Shown here: positions 54,046 through 63,358 of the stretch, piece by piece | How positions within the stretch are numbered: position 1 is the stretch's first letter | Layout of the letters: every line of letters starts with the position of its first letter | NCBI GenBank assembly: GCA_036268425.1 | Contig: DATAUE010000036.1 | Location: 124,001 to 188,000 of the forward strand | Direction of reading: 5' to 3' | Length of the DNA stretch: 64,000 nucleotides | Source of the DNA: DATARH01 sp036268425 | GTDB lineage: Bacteria; Pseudomonadota; Alphaproteobacteria; ATCC43930; CGMCC-115725 | The notes under the pieces: model-generated | What the model was told of the DNA's origin: nothing | Databases searched by the model: none | What the model saw: only the letters and a program-made list of their open reading frames with translations | Translations under genes and position numbers: made by a program

Positions 54046-54174
54046 ATGCCGTACCAGGAACCCTCTGCTACCAGAGCACGCGCCGGCTCGAAGGAAGGGG
54101 TCGTCCGTTATGTTCTGGTCGTCTCGACTGTCCTCGTCGTCATCCTGTTCGCAGCGGCTTACATTTTCTCGTAA
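54046..54174 (+). CDS. 42-residue single-pass membrane protein
   Basis: A short ORF with GGAAAG seven bases before its ATG. A polar N-terminus is followed by one membrane helix, RYVLVVSTVLVVILFAAAYI, ending FS. It lies between the ABC membrane protein and the convergent kinase gene, 11 bases from the latter. Function unknown; coding status rests on the ribosome site and the clean helix. Confidence 0.55.
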   Translation: MPYQEPSATRARAGSKEGVVRYVLVVSTVLVVILFAAAYIFS

Positions 54175-54184
54175 TTCCCGCCGG

Positions 54185-56995
54185 TCAGCTTCCCCTGAGC
54201 AGTCCAATGAATGCGTCGTCCCGCGCCAGGTTCAATGTTTCTTCCACGGCCTTTGCGAGATCAGCCAACATAAACGGCTTTTTGATCAGCGGATCGTGTC
54301 CTCCGACCGAGCCATGCGCCGAAATGTAACCCGTCATCAGCAAGGCCGGCAGCCCCGGCTGCATGACCCTGGCCCGCCGCAGCGTCTCGATACCGCCTAG
54401 CCCTGGCATGGCCACGTCGATCAGCACGAGATCATACGGATGGCCATCTGACAGTGCATCGAGCGCCGCCTCGCCGCTGCTCAGTTCGGTCACGGAATAA
54501 CCGCTGTGGCGCAGCATCAGGGCGGCGATTTCGCGCACGTCGTCTTCATCGTCGACCACCAGAATGTGTCCTTGCGCGTGCCGGCCACCGGGCGCGCGCA
54601 CCGCATTTTCCACCATAAGCGCAGCGGCGGCCGGCGAGCGCGGCAGATAAATCCGCACCGTGGTGCCTTCGCCGAACCGGCTTTCGAGACGCAGCGCGCC
54701 GCCGGATTGTTGCGCCAGCCCGTAAACCTGGCTGAGGCCGAGGCCGCTGCCCTTGCCGCTTTCCTTGGTCGTAAAAAACGGCTCGACGGCGCGGGCCAGG
54801 GTTTCCGCCGACATGCCGGTGCCGGTGTCGCGCACCATCACCTCGATGCAGTCGCACCCCGCGATTTCCGGCGGCAGGATCGCGCTGTCGCCGGCGACGT
54901 TGGCGGTGCCGATAAACACCGTGCCGCCATCCGGCATCGCGTCGCGCGCGTTGATGGCAAGGTTCAGAACCGCGATCTCAAGCTGCGTTCGATCAGCCAA
55001 TGCCGGCCACACCTCGGCAGCCAAATCGGTCTTAACCGCGATGTTCGGTCCGATCGTGCGCGCCACCAGATCATTCATTCCATCAAGCACGAGATTGACG
55101 CTGACCGGCTCCGGCCGCAGGTGCTGGCGCCGCGAAAACGCCAAGAGCTGCTCAGTCAGGCGGGCGCCGCGATGCGCCGCCCGCAAGGCCGCATCGATCT
55201 GTTTGGCGCTCTGCGCATCGCCCGGCATCCGCAGTTGCAGCAATTCGAGGTTGCCGAGGATTGCCGTCAGCAGATTGTTGAAATCATGCGCCACGCCGCC
55301 GGTCAACTGGCCGACGACTTCCATCTTTTGCGCTTGCCGTAATTGGGCTTCGAGTTCGTCGCGTTCGGTCAGGTCGCGCGCGGTCGTAATGATCAACTGG
55401 CTGCCGTCCGGCGCCTTGCCGGGGACCGGCGTCACCATCACGTCGATCGTGCGGGTCCGCCCCGCCATCGTGCGGCGTGCGACATAGCGCTGTGAAACGC
55501 CGCTGCGGACGCATTCGCGAATATGGTGCGAGGGCATTTCGGCTTCCTCGCGGCCGAGAATTTCGCTGAGGTGGCGGCCGATGACCTGTTCGCGCGGCAA
55601 ACCGTAAGCCGCCTCGCAGGTGGCATTCAGATCGACATAGACGATGGTGCCGTCGGCACCGACCCGCTGCAGCGTCAGCCAGTCCGGTGAATTATGAAAA
55701 AACGCCTGCAGCTGTGCCCGGCTTGATGCCAGTTGGCGGGCACGTTCCTCGGCCAGGCGTTCGAGCGAATCGGTGAACTCGCGCAGGCGCTGCTCGCTGG
55801 CCTGTAATGCCTCGGTCATCCGCTTGCGGTCGTCGATGTTTTCGATGACCGCAAGCCCGCTCAGAAACCGGCCCTCGGCGTCACGGATCGGGCCGACCGT
55901 GACGCTGACCCATATCGGGTCCCCGGATTTGCGCAGATAGCGCCCTTCAAGTTGTATCTGCTCGATCTCGCCGTCGCGCAGCGCCCGGCCGGCGGCCGCA
56001 CAGGCCGCGCGATCTTCGGGGTAAACCAGATCAAGGAAGCTGTGACCGATCAGCTCGCCTTCGGTGTAACCGAGCATCCGGCACAGCGCGGGGTTGACCG
56101 ATGTCAGCCGAAAATCGACGCCCGCGATCATCTTGCAGACCGGGCTCTGTTCAAAGATGCGGCGAAACCGCTCTTCGCTTTCGCGCAGCCGCAATTCGTC
56201 AACCCGCCGCCGCGTGACATCGCGGGTGACGGCCAGTTGCGCCAGCGACCCGTCCGCCTGGGGCAACGGCACTGCCGCGGTCTCCAGGCGGCGCCGCATA
56301 CCGCGCAAGCTCACGACATCGAACTGCCAGTTCAGTCGTTCGCCGTTGCAGACCCGCCGGTGATTGCACCACCATTCATCGCGATAGTCCGGGGCGATCA
56401 TGTTAAGGACCGGCGAGCCGACAACCATCTCGGCGCTGTCGGCATCGATCATCCTGAGACCGGCTTCGTTCATGCGCAGCAGCGTGCCGTCGGCAGCGAC
56501 GATCTTGACGCATTCCGGGGTTGTCTCTACCACCGCCCGCAGCGTTTCCTCGCTCGCCTTGACTTCGCTATGGGTAGCGGCGCGTTTTGTAATGTCGCGG
56601 AAGCACGCGATGACGCCGACCGGCCTGCCCTCGCAATCCCGCAGCGGGTCGAGATTTTGCAGCAGGATCAAACAGGTGCCGTCGCGATGCTCGACCGCCT
56701 CTTCGCAATCGCGTAGCGGTTGCCCGGTGCGCAAAACGGTCGCCACCGGGTTGTCGCCGGTAACATCCCGCACTCGCCACGCACCGGTAAACCACACCGT
56801 CCCCGGCAGCGGCGCCTGCCCCCACAATTGCGCCGCGAAATCGTTGTATTGAACCAGACGGCCGTCGCAATCATAGATCGCCATGCCGGTCGGGATCGCG
56901 CCAAGAAGCGACTCCCATTGCCGCAATGTTTCAGCCAGCGGTCCGGCTATCGCCGGCCGTGGCGGTGCCGGTATCTGCAGCGCTGCCTGGCTCAC
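54185..56995 (-). CDS. Cytoplasmic hybrid histidine kinase with four PAS domains
   Basis: About 936 residues, no membrane helix. PAS-type sensor domains at roughly 25-135, 150-262, 270-390 and 425-545. Then the H-box with His570 (GGVAHDFNNLL), N-box Asn682 (LNLAINARDAMPDGG), G-boxes (DTGTGMS, GKGSGLGLSQVYGLAQQSGG), and a receiver with Asp860 (LVLIDVAMPG). Start: GTG at 56995 with AGGAG nine bases upstream, rather than the TTG at 57088. HisKA to receiver is closely alike to the kinase at 50373-52544, suggesting relatedness. Output partner not encoded nearby. Confidence 0.88.
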   Translation of the reverse strand: MSQAALQIPAPPRPAIAGPLAETLRQWESLLGAIPTGMAIYDCDGRLVQYNDFAAQLWGQAPLPGTVWFTGAWRVRDVTGDNPVATVLRTGQPLRDCEEAVEHRDGTCLILLQNLDPLRDCEGRPVGVIACFRDITKRAATHSEVKASEETLRAVVETTPECVKIVAADGTLLRMNEAGLRMIDADSAEMVVGSPVLNMIAPDYRDEWWCNHRRVCNGERLNWQFDVVSLRGMRRRLETAAVPLPQADGSLAQLAVTRDVTRRRVDELRLRESEERFRRIFEQSPVCKMIAGVDFRLTSVNPALCRMLGYTEGELIGHSFLDLVYPEDRAACAAAGRALRDGEIEQIQLEGRYLRKSGDPIWVSVTVGPIRDAEGRFLSGLAVIENIDDRKRMTEALQASEQRLREFTDSLERLAEERARQLASSRAQLQAFFHNSPDWLTLQRVGADGTIVYVDLNATCEAAYGLPREQVIGRHLSEILGREEAEMPSHHIRECVRSGVSQRYVARRTMAGRTRTIDVMVTPVPGKAPDGSQLIITTARDLTERDELEAQLRQAQKMEVVGQLTGGVAHDFNNLLTAILGNLELLQLRMPGDAQSAKQIDAALRAAHRGARLTEQLLAFSRRQHLRPEPVSVNLVLDGMNDLVARTIGPNIAVKTDLAAEVWPALADRTQLEIAVLNLAINARDAMPDGGTVFIGTANVAGDSAILPPEIAGCDCIEVMVRDTGTGMSAETLARAVEPFFTTKESGKGSGLGLSQVYGLAQQSGGALRLESRFGEGTTVRIYLPRSPAAAALMVENAVRAPGGRHAQGHILVVDDEDDVREIAALMLRHSGYSVTELSSGEAALDALSDGHPYDLVLIDVAMPGLGGIETLRRARVMQPGLPALLMTGYISAHGSVGGHDPLIKKPFMLADLAKAVEETLNLARDDAFIGLLRGS

Positions 56996-57100
56996 CGGCC
57001 AAACTCCTGTTGAACCGCGAAACCATACACCCCGCGCCTTCAACCTCGTGGAGAAAATCCGACTGCTCGGCGATGCGGGTTGCAACAAATACGAAGAAAT

Positions 57101-57130
57101 GTAGGGCGGATAAGCGCAGCGTCATCCGCC
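57101..57130. repeat. Single copy of the dispersed 30-bp GTAGGGCGG element
   Basis: 26 of 30 positions match the left arm at 2563-2592. It lies in the intergenic region between the kinase gene and the thioredoxin-like gene. No inverted partner is seen close by. Confidence 0.75.
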
Positions 57131-57162
57131 GTTCAAAATTTCAGGGTACTGGTTGCCTGATC

Positions 57163-57780
57163 TTATTCCCGGGATTGCAATAACCGATCACTTTGTGCGT
57201 TTTTCAGTGGTGAGTCGGTTGCGCCGGTATTCAGAAACGGTTGGAGCACCGCCATCATTTTCGCCGAATCCCACACAGCCGGTCCCTCGACGCGGCCGGC
57301 AACGCGGCCTTGCGCGTCGAGGATGATGCTGGTCGGCAGGCCGCGCAGCTCGAAGGCATGGCTGACATTGGATTTCGGGTCGAGAAAAACGTGCAGCTTT
57401 GTCAGCCCCATTTTCTCGACAAACGGGTCGACCACCTTGGCGCCGCCACGGTCTTCCGAGATTGCCGCGACCACCAGCCTGCCGTCGAGATTGCGTTGCA
57501 GTTGTTCGAGCGACGGCATTTCGCGGACGCAGGGGTCGCACCATGTCGCCCAGACATTGACGATGACCGGCTTGCCTTTCAGATCGGCGAGGCTGGCCGG
57601 CTTGCCCTCGGTGTCGGTAAATGCGACCTCTGGCGCTGGCTGCGGCGGGGTCGCCGGGATAAACTCGCCGAGTTTCATCTGTTGATCGTCGGCCGCGACC
57701 GCCGCCGAGAGCGTACACAGGAGCACGACTGCCATCGTGGCGAACACCGTGACAAACCGGGCCGAGACCCCCGCCAGCAC
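57163..57780 (-). CDS. TlpA/ResA-like periplasmic thioredoxin
   Basis: A membrane-anchored or secreted thiol-disulfide reductase of the TlpA type. Redox motif is VWATWCDPCVREMPSLEQLQ (Cys-Asp-Pro-Cys), followed by a thioredoxin cis-proline region GLPTSIILDAQGRVAGRV. The hydrophobic N-terminal part VTVFATMAVVLLCTLSAAVA, cleaved near AD, is the export signal. The start is uncertain (GTG 57780 shown; ATG 57813 or ATG 57735 possible), and any of these lies next to or inside the divergent argH start. It may serve cytochrome c or other envelope disulfides. Confidence 0.82.
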   Translation of the reverse strand: MLAGVSARFVTVFATMAVVLLCTLSAAVAADDQQMKLGEFIPATPPQPAPEVAFTDTEGKPASLADLKGKPVIVNVWATWCDPCVREMPSLEQLQRNLDGRLVVAAISEDRGGAKVVDPFVEKMGLTKLHVFLDPKSNVSHAFELRGLPTSIILDAQGRVAGRVEGPAVWDSAKMMAVLQPFLNTGATDSPLKNAQSDRLLQSRE

Positions 57781-59197
57781 CGATGCGCCAGACGCCGCCG
57801 GCGCCAATACCATGTGGGGTGGCCGCTTTGCTGGCGGCCCGGCCGCAATCATGAGCCGCATCAATGCCTCGATCGAATTCGACAAACGCCTTTACGCCGA
57901 GGACATCGCCGGGTCGCTGGCGCATTGCGCAATGCTGGTCGCGCAGAACATTCTGTCGCCCGAAGATGGGGCGGCCATCGCCAAGGGTCTAGAGAAAATC
58001 CGGGGTGAGATTGACGCGGGGAGTTTTGCCTTCAGCGAGGCGAATGAAGACATCCACCTCAATATCGAGGCCCGCCTTGCCGCGCTGATCGGCCCAGCCG
58101 CAGGCCGCCTGCACACCGCGCGCTCGCGTAACGACCAGGTCGCGACCGATTTCCGCCTGTGGGTGCGCGGCACAATCGATCGAGTCGATGCTGCGATGCG
58201 AGATGTGCAGGCGGCATTGATCGACCAGGCGGAGGCGCACACCGATACCGTGATGCCGGGCTTTACACACCTGCAGATTGCCCAGCCCGTAACCCTTGGC
58301 CACCACCTGCTGGCCTATGTCGAGATGCTGGGGCGCGACCGTGGCCGGTTTGCCGATTGCCGTCGCCGGCTGAATGAAAACCCGCTTGGCGCCGCGGCCC
58401 TGGCCGGTACCGCGTTTCCGATCGATCGTCAGGCAACCGCCGCTGCGCTCGGCTTCGACCGGCCAACCGCGAACTCGCTCGATGCCGTATCGGACCGGGA
58501 TTTTGCGATCGAGTTTCTCGCCGCCGCCGCGCTTGCCGGCACGCATCTGTCGCGCTTTGCCGAGGAAGTCGTCATCTGGTCGAGCGACGCTTACGGCTTT
58601 ATCCGCCTCAGCGACGCGTTTACGACCGGCAGCTCGATCATGCCGCAAAAGCGCAACCCCGACGCGGCCGAACTGGTGCGCGCCAAGACCGGCCGCCTCA
58701 ACGGCTCGCTTCTTGCGCTGCTGACGGTGATGAAGGGTCTGCCGCTGGCGTACCAAAAGGACATGCAGGAAGACAAAGTACCGGTGTTCGAGGCGGCCGA
58801 TGCGCTGGAGCTGTGCCTAGCGGCGACCGCCGGCATGGTGCGCGACATGCGGCCCGACCGTGAGCGGCTGCGCGCCGCTGCGGCGCGCGGGTTCAGCACC
58901 GCGACCGATCTCGCCGACTGGCTGGTGCGTGAATTGAACCTCCCGTTTCGCCGCGCCCACCACATCACCGGCGAAATCGTCGCGCGCGCCGAAAGCCGCG
59001 GCTGTACCCTCGCCGAATTGCCGCTCGGTGACTTGCAGGCGGTTGAGCCAGCCATCACGCCGGCGGTTTACGAGGCGCTCGCGGTCGAACGGTCGGTCGC
59101 CAGCCGCACCAGCTTTGGCGGTACGGCCCCGGTGCGGGTGCGCGAGGCCGCCGCGGCGGCGCGCGGGAGGTTTCTTGCCGCGCGGGAGGTTGCTTGA
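57737..59197 (+). CDS. argH: Argininosuccinate lyase
   Basis: Last step of arginine synthesis: splits argininosuccinate into arginine and fumarate. A 486-residue protein with the fumarase/aspartase superfamily signature GSSIMPQKRNPD at about residues 298-309, and MWGGRFAGGPAAIMSRINAS at the N-terminus. GTG at 57737 gives a 25-residue lead-in common in alphaproteobacterial ArgH; ATG at 57812 would be the shorter choice. It overlaps the 5' end of the divergent thioredoxin gene and is followed directly by lptM and lysA. Confidence 0.95.
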   Translation: MANTVTNRAETPASTDAPDAAGANTMWGGRFAGGPAAIMSRINASIEFDKRLYAEDIAGSLAHCAMLVAQNILSPEDGAAIAKGLEKIRGEIDAGSFAFSEANEDIHLNIEARLAALIGPAAGRLHTARSRNDQVATDFRLWVRGTIDRVDAAMRDVQAALIDQAEAHTDTVMPGFTHLQIAQPVTLGHHLLAYVEMLGRDRGRFADCRRRLNENPLGAAALAGTAFPIDRQATAAALGFDRPTANSLDAVSDRDFAIEFLAAAALAGTHLSRFAEEVVIWSSDAYGFIRLSDAFTTGSSIMPQKRNPDAAELVRAKTGRLNGSLLALLTVMKGLPLAYQKDMQEDKVPVFEAADALELCLAATAGMVRDMRPDRERLRAAAARGFSTATDLADWLVRELNLPFRRAHHITGEIVARAESRGCTLAELPLGDLQAVEPAITPAVYEALAVERSVASRTSFGGTAPVRVREAAAAARGRFLAAREVA

Positions 59198-59332
59198 ATG
59201 AGTGGCAGGATCGCACATCTGCTCGTCATGCTGATGGTCGTGCTGGCCTTGGCCGGCTGCGGCAAGAAAGGCGCGCCGCAGCCACCGTCGGGTGAACCCG
59301 ACACCTTCCCCCGGGTCTATCCAAGTGAGTGA
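59198..59332 (+). CDS. lptM: LptM-type small lipoprotein
   Basis: A 44-residue outer-membrane lipoprotein. Signal peptide with lipobox LAGC (VVLALAGCGKKGAPQPPSGE), then a Pro-rich short tail. Small lipoproteins with GCGKKG between argH and lysA match the LptM (formerly YifL) family, which assists maturation of the LPS transporter LptD. Its start directly follows the argH stop and its end overlaps lysA by 8 bases. Confidence 0.85.
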   Translation: MSGRIAHLLVMLMVVLALAGCGKKGAPQPPSGEPDTFPRVYPSE

Positions 59333-60632
59333 GTTCTTCCCTTACCGCGACGGCGAACTCTACGCCGAGGACAGCACGGTGGCCGGCATCGCCGAGGCGG
59401 TCGGGACGCCGTTCTATCTTTATTCGGCTGGCGCGCTGACGGCGCGCTATCGCACCTTTGCCGAGGCGTTCGCCCCGGCCGGCGGCGCGCTTGTCTGTTA
59501 TGCGGTCAAAGCCAATTCGAACCTTGCGGTGTTGCGGCTGCTGGCCAGGCTTGGCGCCGGGGCCGATGTCGTGTCGGACGGCGAGTTGCGCCGCGCCCTG
59601 GCGGCCGGCATTCCGCCGCAGCGGATCATTTTCTCCGGGGTCGGCAAGACACGCGACGAACTCGCCGCGGCGCTTGACGCCGGAATTCACCAGATCAATG
59701 TCGAATCACTCCCCGAATTGCACCTGTTGAGCGAGCTTGCCGCCGCGCGCGGGCAAATGGCGCGCATCGCGATCCGGGTCAACCCCGATGTCGATGCGCT
59801 GACCCATGCCAAGATTTCGACCGGCAAAAAGGAAAACAAGTTCGGCATCGACATCGATGAGGCGCCGGCAGCGTACCGGCTGGCGAGCGGCCTGCCGGGC
59901 ATCGAGCCGGTCGGCCTCGCGGTGCATATCGGCTCGCAGACCGGCGGCGGCCTCGGGCCGTTTCGCGAGGCGTTCCGGCGGCTGGCCGAACTGATCGTCG
60001 CGTTGCGCCAAAGCGGTCTCGCGGTGCGGCGGGTCGATCTCGGCGGCGGTCTCGGCATCCGCTATCACGCCGAGACGCCGCCGGCGCTGCAGGAATATGC
60101 CCGGCTGGGACAACAGATCTTCGGGCCGCTCGATGTCGAGATCGCCTGCGAGCCGGGGCGGGTATTGGTAGGACCGGCCGGGCTGCTGATCTCGCGCGTG
60201 ATCTACGTCAAGGACGGCGCCTCAAAGCGGTTCGTCATTCTCGACGCGGCGATGAACGATTTGATCCGGCCGGCGCTGTACGACGCCTATCACGATATCG
60301 TGCCGGTGCGGCTGCCCGGAGCGGGTGCGATACTGAGCCGGGCCGATGTCGTCGGCCCAGTGTGCGAGACTGGCGACACTTTTGCCACCGACCGCGACCT
60401 GCCGCCGCTGGCCGATGGCGATCTGGTCGCGCTGACTTGTGCCGGCGCTTACGGCGCGGTGATGAGTTCGACCTACAACACGCGGCCGCTGGTGCCGGAA
60501 ATCCTGGTTTCCGGCGCCCGCTTTGACGTTATCCGTCCACGTCCGAGTTTTGCCGACATGCTGAAGCTCGACACCGTTCCGGACTGGCTCATGGAGCCGA
60601 ATGCAACACCTTCCGGGCGAGGCGCTGCGTGA
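59325..60632 (+). CDS. lysA: Diaminopimelate decarboxylase
   Basis: Makes lysine from meso-diaminopimelate with PLP. About 435 residues from the GTG at 59325. The PLP lysine is Lys62 in CYAVKANSNLAVL; GGGLGIRY is the phosphate-binding loop; the second-domain active site has GPVCETGDTF and TCAGAYGAVMSSTYN. The longer frame to 59292 overlaps lptM further. The stop overlaps the next gene by 4 nt (GTGA). Confidence 0.95.
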   Translation: MSEFFPYRDGELYAEDSTVAGIAEAVGTPFYLYSAGALTARYRTFAEAFAPAGGALVCYAVKANSNLAVLRLLARLGAGADVVSDGELRRALAAGIPPQRIIFSGVGKTRDELAAALDAGIHQINVESLPELHLLSELAAARGQMARIAIRVNPDVDALTHAKISTGKKENKFGIDIDEAPAAYRLASGLPGIEPVGLAVHIGSQTGGGLGPFREAFRRLAELIVALRQSGLAVRRVDLGGGLGIRYHAETPPALQEYARLGQQIFGPLDVEIACEPGRVLVGPAGLLISRVIYVKDGASKRFVILDAAMNDLIRPALYDAYHDIVPVRLPGAGAILSRADVVGPVCETGDTFATDRDLPPLADGDLVALTCAGAYGAVMSSTYNTRPLVPEILVSGARFDVIRPRPSFADMLKLDTVPDWLMEPNATPSGRGAA

Positions 60633-63202
60633 GCGACCAGCCGGCGGCCGCATTGCCGCCCGGCCGGCGCTCGCTCGCCGCGCGCCTGCGGCTGGCCGGG
60701 GCGGCGCTGTTGTGGGAGCGGGCCTGGCCGGCGGCGTGGCCGGCCTTGTGCGTCGTGCTGGTGTTTCTGGTGCTGGCGTTGTTCGACGTGCTGCCGCTAT
60801 TGCCGGGTTTGGTGCATGCCGGCGTTTTGACGCTGTTTGTCGCGGCCCTGGCCGGTGCGATTTATTTCGGGCTGGGCCGCGCCGGAATCGCCGCGTGGCC
60901 GGATGCGATTGCCTCGCGCCGCCGCATCGAGCGGTCGAGCGGCCTTGCACATCGCCCGTTGCAGGCGCTGGCCGACCGGCCGAGCGCGCCGCTCGATAGC
61001 GGTGCCGCGGCGCTATGGGCAGCGCATCAAAGCCGCATGGCGGCCGCGGCGCGCCGGCTGCGCGTCGGCTGGCCGCAAGCCGGATTGGCGCGGCATGACC
61101 CGTGGGGCGTGCGTTCGGTGCTGGCGATTCTGCTGCTGCTGGGCGCGATCGATGCCGGCGCCGACTGGCGGGACCGGCTGGCGCGCGCGGTCCTCCCCGG
61201 AGTGGATGGCGGCGGGCCGGGCACGGCCGCGGCGAGCTTTGACCTGTGGTTGACGCCGCCGGAATATACCGGGCTGCCGCCGCTGTTTCTGCGGGCCGGT
61301 GATCCCGCCGCCGGCGCTGTGCCGGTGCAGGTCGCGACCGGCAGCGCGCTGCTGGCGCAGGTGCATGGCGGCGATGCGGTGCCGCATCTTTCGATCGACG
61401 GCGAAAACAGCAATTTCACCGCGATCGACAAGCAGAATTTCCGCTTCGAAAGCAAGCTCGACCACGGCAAATTGCTGACGCTCGCCCAGGGCGGCACCGT
61501 GCTCGGCAAATGGCCGGTCGAGATCGTCCCCGACACCCCGCCGACGATCGCCTTTGCACAGGCGCCGAAAGGCACAGCGCGCGCGGCCCTGCGCCTTGAT
61601 TACAAGGCCGGCGACGATTACGGCGTCGAATCGGTCAAGGCGGTGATCCGGCGCCAGGGTGCGAGCGCCTCTGCAAAAGATGCCTCTGACGAGAAAATCG
61701 AACTCGATCTGCCGCTGCCCGGCGTGCATCTGCGTGAGGCCGCGGCCACCAGCTACCACGATCTGTCGCCGCACCCCTGGGCCGGTCTGCCGGTCGAAAT
61801 CCGCCTCGTTGCGACCGACGCGCTCGGCCAGACCGGCGAAAGCGAACCCGCGCGCATGGTGCTGCCGGAGCGCAGCTTTCACCACCCGATCGCCCGCGCG
61901 ATCATCGACCAGCGCAAGGAACTGGCGAAAGACCCGGCTTCGGCCGCAGCGGTCGCAGAGATTCTCGGCGATTTGAACAGCCGCCCGGCGCTCTACAGCG
62001 ACGATGCCGTCGTGTTCCTGGCGCTGCGGTTGGCGCAGCAGCAACTGCGGCGCGACGCCGGCAAGGCCGCGATCACGATGGTCGAGCAGCTGTTGTGGGA
62101 TACCGCGTTGCGCATCGAAGACGGCCATATGTCGGTCGCCGAGCGCGATCTGCGCCGCCTGCAGCAGCAATTGCAGGACGCGCTGGCGAAAGGCGCGCCG
62201 GACGCGGATGTCGAAAAGCTGATGGCGGAATTGCGCGAGGCGATGGACCGCTACCTCCAGGCAATGGCGCAGGAGGCACAGCGTCATCCGAACGAATCGA
62301 CAACGCCGATCGACCCTTCGCATATGCTGACCAGCAAAGACCTGCAACGCATGCTCGACCGCGCCCAGGAACTGGCGCGCAGCGGCGCCCGCGATCAGGC
62401 GCGCGAGATGCTGTCGCAGCTACAGAACATGCTGGAAAACCTGCGCACCGCCCAACCGGGGCAGGCGCAGCAGCGTGGCGCCAACCAGGCGCAGCAGATG
62501 ATGCGCGGCATGCAGGACATGATGCAGCGGCAGCAGCAACTGCTCGACCGCAGCTTCCGCGCGCAGCGCCAGATGGGTCAGGAAGGCCGCCGCGGCCAAC
62601 AGGGACAAAACGGCCAACCGCGGATGGGTCAGCAGCCGGGACAGCAACCCGGGGAACAGCCGGGCGGCGAGGAGTCGGATTCGGGCCAAGCCGGCGAGAT
62701 GGGTGACGCCGCCGGCCAGCAGGAGGCGCTGCGCCACACGCTCGGTGACATGATGCGCCGGCTGGGCGACAGCATGGGCGACATTCCCGAACCGTTCGGC
62801 CGCGCCGAGCGGGCGATGCGCGACGCCGCCGGCGCCTTGCAGCAGGGCCAGCCGGGTCAGGCCATCGGCCCGCAGACCGATGCGCTCGACCAGCTCCAGC
62901 AGGCAGCGCGAGACTTTGCCCAGCAGTTGAAAAAGCGCCTTGGCAACGGTTGGGACGACCAGAACGGCGACGAAGCCGGCAAGGATGAACACACTCCGCG
63001 GAACCGGCAAAGCGACGAAGATCCGTTCGGGCGGCCGGCGTCCAATAACGGCACTTACGACCAGGGCGACGTTAAAATTCCAGATGAAAGCGTGCTGCAA
63101 AAATCGCGGCAAATCCTCGATGAATTGCGCCGCCGCGCCGGCGAGCGTGCACGACCTGAGATTGAACTCGACTACATTGATCGTTTACTCAAGCGTTTCT
63201 AA
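60629..63202 (+). CDS. TIGR02302/DUF4175 family membrane protein
   Basis: An 857-residue protein with two or three hydrophobic segments near the N-terminus (about 35-80) and another at about 165-180, followed by a large soluble part. The C-terminal third is Gln/Met/Gly-rich and helical (QQMMRGMQDMMQRQQQLLDR, then many GQQPG units). This layout and the position after lysA match the alphaproteobacterial TIGR02302 family, whose function is not known; an envelope role is likely. GTG start overlaps the lysA stop. Confidence 0.88.
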   Translation: MSDQPAAALPPGRRSLAARLRLAGAALLWERAWPAAWPALCVVLVFLVLALFDVLPLLPGLVHAGVLTLFVAALAGAIYFGLGRAGIAAWPDAIASRRRIERSSGLAHRPLQALADRPSAPLDSGAAALWAAHQSRMAAAARRLRVGWPQAGLARHDPWGVRSVLAILLLLGAIDAGADWRDRLARAVLPGVDGGGPGTAAASFDLWLTPPEYTGLPPLFLRAGDPAAGAVPVQVATGSALLAQVHGGDAVPHLSIDGENSNFTAIDKQNFRFESKLDHGKLLTLAQGGTVLGKWPVEIVPDTPPTIAFAQAPKGTARAALRLDYKAGDDYGVESVKAVIRRQGASASAKDASDEKIELDLPLPGVHLREAAATSYHDLSPHPWAGLPVEIRLVATDALGQTGESEPARMVLPERSFHHPIARAIIDQRKELAKDPASAAAVAEILGDLNSRPALYSDDAVVFLALRLAQQQLRRDAGKAAITMVEQLLWDTALRIEDGHMSVAERDLRRLQQQLQDALAKGAPDADVEKLMAELREAMDRYLQAMAQEAQRHPNESTTPIDPSHMLTSKDLQRMLDRAQELARSGARDQAREMLSQLQNMLENLRTAQPGQAQQRGANQAQQMMRGMQDMMQRQQQLLDRSFRAQRQMGQEGRRGQQGQNGQPRMGQQPGQQPGEQPGGEESDSGQAGEMGDAAGQQEALRHTLGDMMRRLGDSMGDIPEPFGRAERAMRDAAGALQQGQPGQAIGPQTDALDQLQQAARDFAQQLKKRLGNGWDDQNGDEAGKDEHTPRNRQSDEDPFGRPASNNGTYDQGDVKIPDESVLQKSRQILDELRRRAGERARPEIELDYIDRLLKRF

Positions 63203-63218
63203 GAATAAACCAAATAGT

Positions 63219-63240
63219 CGGCAACCTTTTGCCGCATTTT
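63219..63240 (+). terminator. Hairpin terminator after the TIGR02302 gene
   Basis: CGGCAA pairs with TTGCCG around a 4-base loop, 16 bases after the stop, followed shortly by TTTT. Weak but well placed as the end of the argH-lptM-lysA unit. Confidence 0.45.
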
Positions 63241-63358
63241 CTGACTGGCACGTCCAGGTATAGTTCCCTGTATTCCGCCACATATTGATGTCTCTGGCGC
63301 TACCACCGGGTCGGCGCGACACAATGCATGTGGGGTCTCACTATACCAATCGAGGACA

